This document shows, in pieces, positions 6,705 to 10,644 of a stretch of 10,644 nucleotides of DNA; position 1 is the first letter of the stretch; every line of letters begins with the position of its first letter. This DNA is from JBCCIM01 sp045106435. Its GTDB lineage: Bacteria; Bacteroidota; Rhodothermia; Rhodothermales; JAHQVL01. The notes beneath the pieces were generated by a model. It did not search any database and was not told the DNA's origin. It saw nothing but the letters and a program-made list of their open reading frames with translations. The translations under genes were made by a program, and so were the position numbers. The stretch lies in the NCBI GenBank assembly GCA_045106435.1, contig JBGCEN010000351.1, positions 1 through 10,644 of the forward strand, in the 5' to 3' direction.

Positions 6705-8029
6705 AGCGAAAGGAAAAGATTTACCTCACCATATTCTTGAGTATTTTCGTCCTCGTTGTCTGGTTGTCAGCGAACGTAAAAGAAGACCCCTGGCGATTAT
6801 CCTTTGGACGAGAGGATAACCGTGCATATGGGAGCGAAGTGCTGTATAATCTATTGCCTTATCTTGTTGATAATAAAGAGATTACGGCCATAGATATACC
6901 GCCGTATGAAGTGGTGTCTGATACCTCGATTGTTGGCACGAATTATATGTTCATCACGGACACATTTGTCCCAGATCGTGTAGAGGCCATCGCCCTCAAA
7001 AAGCATGTTGCTCGCGGGAATACAGTATTTGTTGCTGCATCAAGATTTGGTGGTTCATTTTTGTCGAGGCTTCGAATAAAGAATAGGGTGAGTCCTCTGG
7101 GGGATGAAGCAGACTTTGATGATGGGTTTGGGATTAACGATACAACCAAAATCAATTTCGTACATCAGCAAATTGCCAACGCAACGGGTTTCTATTACAG
7201 TACTGACCCGTTTCATTCCTACCTGGAGATAATCACCGATTCCACGACGTCAGATGATGAGAATGCAGACGGGCTTGAAAATTCGTCGCGAGCTGATTCA
7301 CTGATTGCCGATTCACTGATTGCCGATTCACTGCCAGCCGATTCACTGCCAGCCGATTCACTGCAGCATGTGGTTTTAGGAAGCTATCAAGAGGGAGGGC
7401 ATAACTTTATGCGGGTAGGATATGGAGACGGCTTTTTCCTGTTGAGCAGTGTGCCGCTGGCGTTTACGAACTTCAACATGTTAGCAGAAGGGAATGTAAC
7501 CTATTCCTATGCGGCATTATCTTATTTGCCGGCACAGCCTACGTTTTGGGATTTGTATTACAAACCGAACAAGCTGATTGCCCAGACGCCTTTGCGTTAT
7601 GTTATGTCATCTCCGGCATTTCGGGCCGGCTATTATATTGCGCTGTGCTCAATCCTCTTGTTTATGGCGATTCACGTGCGACGAAGGCAACGCGTTATTC
7701 CTGTGTTGCCATCTAAGGAAAACAAAACGGTTGAGTTCGCACATACCGTTGGCCGGCTTTACTTTAACGAAGGCGATCACAGCAATCTCGCATTAAAACT
7801 GGTAGATCAGTTTAGACACTACGTGAACCATAAGCTGCATCTATCTACCAGTGACCTGGCCTCTTTGAAAGCAGAGCGCATTGGGGCAAGAACGGGTGTA
7901 GACCCTGCTCAGATAAGCAAATTACTTGCTTTGCTGGTCGAAGTTGAAAAAGGGAAAAAGATAGATGCCCGATATTTAACCAACCTGTCTACACAGTTGG
8001 ACCTGTTTTATGATATTAGTAAGCGATAA
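6701..8029 (+). CDS. DUF4350 domain protein, twice membrane-spanning
   Basis: The protein has 442 residues. The start is GTG at 6701 in a GTGA overlap with the DUF4129 stop, with GAGGG (6690-6694) as ribosome-binding site. It has an N-terminal membrane anchor at about 7-24. The periplasmic part from WRLSFGREDNRAYGSEVLY carries the DUF4350 domain (a fold related to class I glutamine amidotransferases, with no obvious catalytic triad here). A second helix lies at about 305-325, followed by a basic cytoplasmic region of about 115 residues. Residues about 180-222 form an acidic, Ser/Asp-rich linker ending in five ADSL(I/P/Q) repeats. It lies directly upstream of moxR-like DNA with a 19-base gap. 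It probably links periplasmic sensing or structure to the ATPase, which is an inference from context. Confidence 0.87.
   Translation: MKRKEKIYLTIFLSIFVLVVWLSANVKEDPWRLSFGREDNRAYGSEVLYNLLPYLVDNKEITAIDIPPYEVVSDTSIVGTNYMFITDTFVPDRVEAIALKKHVARGNTVFVAASRFGGSFLSRLRIKNRVSPLGDEADFDDGFGINDTTKINFVHQQIANATGFYYSTDPFHSYLEIITDSTTSDDENADGLENSSRADSLIADSLIADSLPADSLPADSLQHVVLGSYQEGGHNFMRVGYGDGFFLLSSVPLAFTNFNMLAEGNVTYSYAALSYLPAQPTFWDLYYKPNKLIAQTPLRYVMSSPAFRAGYYIALCSILLFMAIHVRRRQRVIPVLPSKENKTVEFAHTVGRLYFNEGDHSNLALKLVDQFRHYVNHKLHLSTSDLASLKAERIGARTGVDPAQISKLLALLVEVEKGKKIDARYLTNLSTQLDLFYDISKR
7292..7366 (+). repeat. In-frame 15-bp tandem repeat (ADSLx)x5
   Basis: Five units of 15 bases each read GCYGATTCACTG plus one variable codon (ATT, ATT, CCA, CCA, CAG). 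They encode ADSLI, ADSLI, ADSLP, ADSLP and ADSLQ, residues 198-222 of the DUF4350 protein. Only one silent change separates the 12-base cores, so the array is recent. Because 15 is a multiple of 3, slippage would change linker length without breaking the frame. Confidence 0.95.
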
Positions 8030-8048
8030 TTTTTGAAATCGATATATA

Positions 8049-9029
8049 ATGCAAGAAGAGAGACGTTTTGAAAGCCGGGTTGATTTGAGTTCAATAAAAT
8101 CAGCTGTTGACGAGGTTCGTACAGAGATAAGCAAGATTATGGTAGGGCAGCTGGATCTGGTCGATTTTATGATCGCAGCTGTTTTGGCCAACGGGCATGT
8201 GCTGATCGAAGGAGTGCCTGGTGTAGCAAAAACATTGGCAGCAAAGCTATTGGCGCGGGCACTGGCCATACAATTTTCGCGCATCCAGTTCACTCCGGAT
8301 TTGATGCCATCGGACATACTGGGGACAGCTATCTTTAGCCCCAAAACATCTGAGTTTGAATTTAAACAGGGCCCCATCTTTTCTAACATCGTATTGATCG
8401 ATGAGGTGAATCGGGCGCCGGCCAAAACGCAGTCGGCCATGTTTGAAGTGATGGAGGAGCGTCAGGTCACCATGGATGGCACCACGTACAAAATGGCATC
8501 TCCTTTTTTGGTGTTCGCCACGCAGAATCCTATCGAGCACGAAGGTACTTATCGATTGCCAGAAGCACAGCTGGATCGATTTCTGTTCAAACTTACGGTG
8601 GGATATCCCTCGCTGGCAGAAGAAGTGTCTATTCTTGAGGGGCACCATGCCGGCAGAAATGGCGACAACCTGGACCTGATCAAGCCTGTGGTTTCTGGCG
8701 ATCAACTGGTAGCTTATCAGCAGATTGTTAAAAAACTACATATCGATGGCAAGCTACTGAAATATATTGCGGAGCTTGTGCAAGCGACGCGGGATCATGA
8801 AGCGTTGTACCTTGGTGCATCTCCCCGGGCGTCCTTGTCCATTATGGGGGCAGCCAAAGCATTTGCGGTTATGTCCGGACGCGACTTTGTTATACCTGAA
8901 GATGTGCAGCGGGCCGCAATCCCGGTACTTCAGCATCGGGTGATGTTAACACCCGATCAGGAAATGGAAGGGAATACGCCGGCGCAGATAATAAAAAAAC
9001 AGGTGTCCCAAATCGAAGTGCCGAGATAA
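8049..9029 (+). CDS. MoxR-family AAA+ ATPase
   Basis: This 326-residue protein has the usual length for the family. The AAA+ motifs are intact: Walker A GVPGVAKT (55-62), Walker B IVLIDE (114-119) followed by NRAPAKTQSA, sensor 1 Asn160 in FATQNP, LDRF (175-178), and sensor 2 Arg260 in ASPRAS. The C-terminal lid ends in a conserved tail. MoxR ATPases are chaperone-like machines that use ATP hydrolysis to mature or insert cofactors into partner proteins, often with VWA/DUF58 proteins. It should be cytoplasmic, acting at the membrane with the products of its operon. The ATG at 8049 follows the DUF4350 stop by 19 bases and lacks a strong Shine-Dalgarno site. The DUF58 gene starts nine bases after its stop. 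Confidence 0.97.
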   Translation: MQEERRFESRVDLSSIKSAVDEVRTEISKIMVGQLDLVDFMIAAVLANGHVLIEGVPGVAKTLAAKLLARALAIQFSRIQFTPDLMPSDILGTAIFSPKTSEFEFKQGPIFSNIVLIDEVNRAPAKTQSAMFEVMEERQVTMDGTTYKMASPFLVFATQNPIEHEGTYRLPEAQLDRFLFKLTVGYPSLAEEVSILEGHHAGRNGDNLDLIKPVVSGDQLVAYQQIVKKLHIDGKLLKYIAELVQATRDHEALYLGASPRASLSIMGAAKAFAVMSGRDFVIPEDVQRAAIPVLQHRVMLTPDQEMEGNTPAQIIKKQVSQIEVPR

Positions 9030-9038
9030 CAGGTGGTG

Positions 9039-10373
9039 ATGAAAAAGTTACTTGGGTCATTTCACTTAACTACCCCGTTTTTCGTTTGCACAGGCTTGCT
9101 GTCGATTTTGTTTGTTGCAAGCCACTTTTTCGCTGCCCTATGGTTGCCGGCGCGATTGGTATTCTTTGCTTTTTTGTTGGCTTGTGCGTTGGAAACCCTC
9201 TTCTTGTACAGGTTGCCTACAGGATTGAGTGCGCAAAGGATATTGCCAGAAAGGCTTTCTAATGGAGATGAGAATTTAATAAGCATTACGATTCAGAACG
9301 GGTACGAGTTTAGCACGGACCTCGAGGTTATTGATGAAATTCCGTATCAATTTCAGGTAAGGGATCGGAGTTTTACTGTGCAGGTGCCTTCGGGTAAAGA
9401 ACACAGTATTCAATACAAACTGCGCCCGACAGAACGAGGCGTTTATGCGTTTGGCCACCTGAATATTTTTGCTTCTACCCAACTCGGTTTGGTGCAGCGC
9501 AGGTACCAGTTTGAGTCGCCGGTTTCAATTCCCGTATACCCTTCATTTCTACAAATGCGGAGTTTTGAAATTATGGCTGCAAGCAATCGCTTGCAGGAGT
9601 TTGGCGTAAAGAAAATCAGACGGATCGGAAATACGCTGGAGTTTGAAAGCATCAAAGAATATGTCGTGGGGGATGATCCGCGAACCGTAAACTGGCGTGC
9701 TACGGCCCGGCGCGGCGAACTTATGGTCAACCAATTCCAGGATGAGCGTGAACAGCCCATGTATTGCATGATTGATGCCGGCCGGGTAATGGAGATGCCT
9801 TTCGAAAACCTCACACTGCTGGATTATAGCATCAATGCCTCTTTGGTCATTGGCAACGTGGCCTTGAAGAAACAAGATCGTGTGGGCTTGATTTCGTTCT
9901 CGAACAAGGTAGATCGTGTATTGCCGGCAGCGTCCGGAATGCGCCAACTTGGTAATCTGATGGAGCGTTTATACGCGCTGGAAACAGGCTATCTTGAGAC
10001 GGATTATGAACGATTATACAGTGCCGTTCGCCACCAAATCAAGCAACGAAGTTTAATCCTTCTTTTTACGAACTTTGAATCGTTGGCTGCATTAAAGCGG
10101 CAACTTCCGTATCTAAAGGCCATTGCCCGAAACCATCTACTGGTAGTTATCTTCTTCGAAAACACAGAACTTACTTCTGTTGCCTCTCTTCCGCCAACCA
10201 ATGTAGAGGCCATCTACATTAAGACGATCGCATCTCAGTTTTTGCTGCAAAAGCAGGAAATTGTGATGGAGCTACGAAAGCACGGCATCCAATCGGTACT
10301 AACGAGGCCCGAGCATTTATCGGTTAAAACACTGAATAAATATCTGGAATTGAAGGCGCGTGGTTTGTTTTAA
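9039..10373 (+). CDS. DUF58 (VWA-like) membrane-anchored protein
   Basis: The protein has 444 residues from the ATG at 9039 (MKKLLGSF). GTG codons at 9033 and 9036 are in frame but overlap the AGGTGG ribosome-binding site, so ATG is preferred. Two hydrophobic segments (about 10-30 and 33-52) anchor it, followed by a beta-rich region. The DUF58 core is ESIKEYVVGDDPRTVNWRAT, then ARRGELMVNQFQDEREQP. Next comes the position of the VWA metal site, here Asp246 in MIDAGRVM, without the usual DxSxS serines. The tail resembles a VWA fold (RVGLISFSNKV, LILLFTNFES). DUF58 proteins are the standard MoxR partner. It is the last gene of the visible operon, and no terminator was found right after it. Confidence 0.94.
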   Translation: MKKLLGSFHLTTPFFVCTGLLSILFVASHFFAALWLPARLVFFAFLLACALETLFLYRLPTGLSAQRILPERLSNGDENLISITIQNGYEFSTDLEVIDEIPYQFQVRDRSFTVQVPSGKEHSIQYKLRPTERGVYAFGHLNIFASTQLGLVQRRYQFESPVSIPVYPSFLQMRSFEIMAASNRLQEFGVKKIRRIGNTLEFESIKEYVVGDDPRTVNWRATARRGELMVNQFQDEREQPMYCMIDAGRVMEMPFENLTLLDYSINASLVIGNVALKKQDRVGLISFSNKVDRVLPAASGMRQLGNLMERLYALETGYLETDYERLYSAVRHQIKQRSLILLFTNFESLAALKRQLPYLKAIARNHLLVVIFFENTELTSVASLPPTNVEAIYIKTIASQFLLQKQEIVMELRKHGIQSVLTRPEHLSVKTLNKYLELKARGLF

Positions 10374-10569
10374 CTTATGTAAACGCAGGAAATGATAACC
10401 TTTGGTATAGAAGTACGCTGTTAGCATAATTAATAGAGTTTGCTTCTTTTGATATTCAGAAATCATTTGTAAAAAACACCTGCAATTATTTCGCTGACAA
10501 CGTACTAGGTCGTGTAGACAATTAGCAGGGAAAAGAGCATTCGATGGCATTTTTGTTCAGATCAAGGCG
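10374..10569. other. Noncoding region after the operon
   Basis: No credible gene is visible on either strand. The first 130 bases are A/T-rich without a clear hairpin, so the operon's terminator is not evident. From about 10509 the composition changes (GTCGTGTAGACAATTAGC) and leads into the repeat structures at the right edge. CTAG at 10505-10508 just before it could be an insertion target, but this is speculative. Confidence 0.4.
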
Positions 10570-10606
10570 CTTTTTGTGTTCGATGCAGCGCATCGGGCGC
10601 AAAAAG
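10570..10606. repeat. Perfect 17-bp hairpin near the right edge
   Basis: CTTTTTGTGTTCGATGC (10570-10586) pairs throughout with GCATCGGGCGCAAAAAG (10590-10606) around the loop AGC, using three G-U pairs. The G-U pairs suggest that structure is conserved at RNA level in the plus-strand sense, or that a longer DNA palindrome has drifted by C-to-T changes. A T-tract does not follow it on the plus strand. It could be a terminator for the minus strand, or part of a repeat or insertion element extending beyond the window. Confidence 0.75.
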
Positions 10607-10642
10607 GAACGCAGATATGAGCAAAAAGGACGCGATATGCAT
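10599..10642. repeat. Imperfect 22-bp direct repeat at the right edge
   Basis: GCAAAAAGGAACGCAGATATG (from 10599) recurs as GCAAAAAGGACGCGATATGC (from 10621), differing mainly by loss of two A residues. The first unit shares its A-run with the hairpin's right arm. Any further units would lie beyond the window. Confidence 0.65.
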
Positions 10643-10644
10643 AT

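Noticed and set aside
8247..8705. Long minus-strand open frame inside the MoxR gene
   Set aside because: It is a shadow of a gene with intact AAA+ motifs and resembles no protein I know.

Overview
The window looks like a chromosomal stretch of a Gram-negative member of the Bacteroidota/Rhodothermota group. The evidence is the gene order RDD | SpoIIM-like, membrane protein, DUF4129, DUF4350, MoxR, DUF58, a lipoprotein-type S8 protease of the form common in that group, weak Shine-Dalgarno sites, and about mid-40s % GC. This assignment is an inference from family knowledge; no rRNA or other marker gene is present.

Layout. Positions 1-166 hold the last 54 codons of an unidentified gene. Positions 221-461 are a nested repeat zone. 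It contains an imperfect hairpin, five exact copies of the heptamer GATAACT, and a 126-bp non-autonomous element with a 9-bp target duplication. Directly behind it lies an aquaporin-family gene remnant (459-1011). This remnant has lost its 5' end, carries NSA in place of the first NPA box, and is frameshifted near its 3' end. A strong hairpin with a TTCG loop (1050-1084) separates it from an intact subtilisin-like lipoprotein protease (1104-2855). Between the protease and the convergent RDD gene (3927-3220, minus strand) sits a second, inverted copy of the same small element (2909-3033). It has 12-bp terminal inverted repeats and a perfect 9-bp target duplication.

From 4012 to 10373 six genes run on the plus strand with overlaps or very short gaps, which indicates one operon. 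They encode a SpoIIM/DUF95-like membrane protein, a six-helix membrane protein of unknown function, a DUF4129 protein with signal peptide and one further membrane helix, a DUF4350 protein with a transmembrane segment at each side of its periplasmic part, a MoxR AAA+ ATPase, and a DUF58 protein. The RDD gene is divergent from this operon across an 84-bp gap. Such clusters are thought to form a membrane-associated MoxR chaperone system in which the ATPase works with the DUF58 protein on envelope targets. The actual substrate is not known and nothing in the window reveals it.

The last 270 bases hold no gene. They carry a perfect 17-bp hairpin (three G-U pairs) and a 22-bp imperfect direct repeat that run to the window edge, possibly the edge of another repeat or insertion element.

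The most novel signals are the small inverted-repeat element family, with two copies independently supported by 9-bp duplications, and a striking excess of the palindrome GCCGGC (about 25 by eye) spread over genes in all reading frames.
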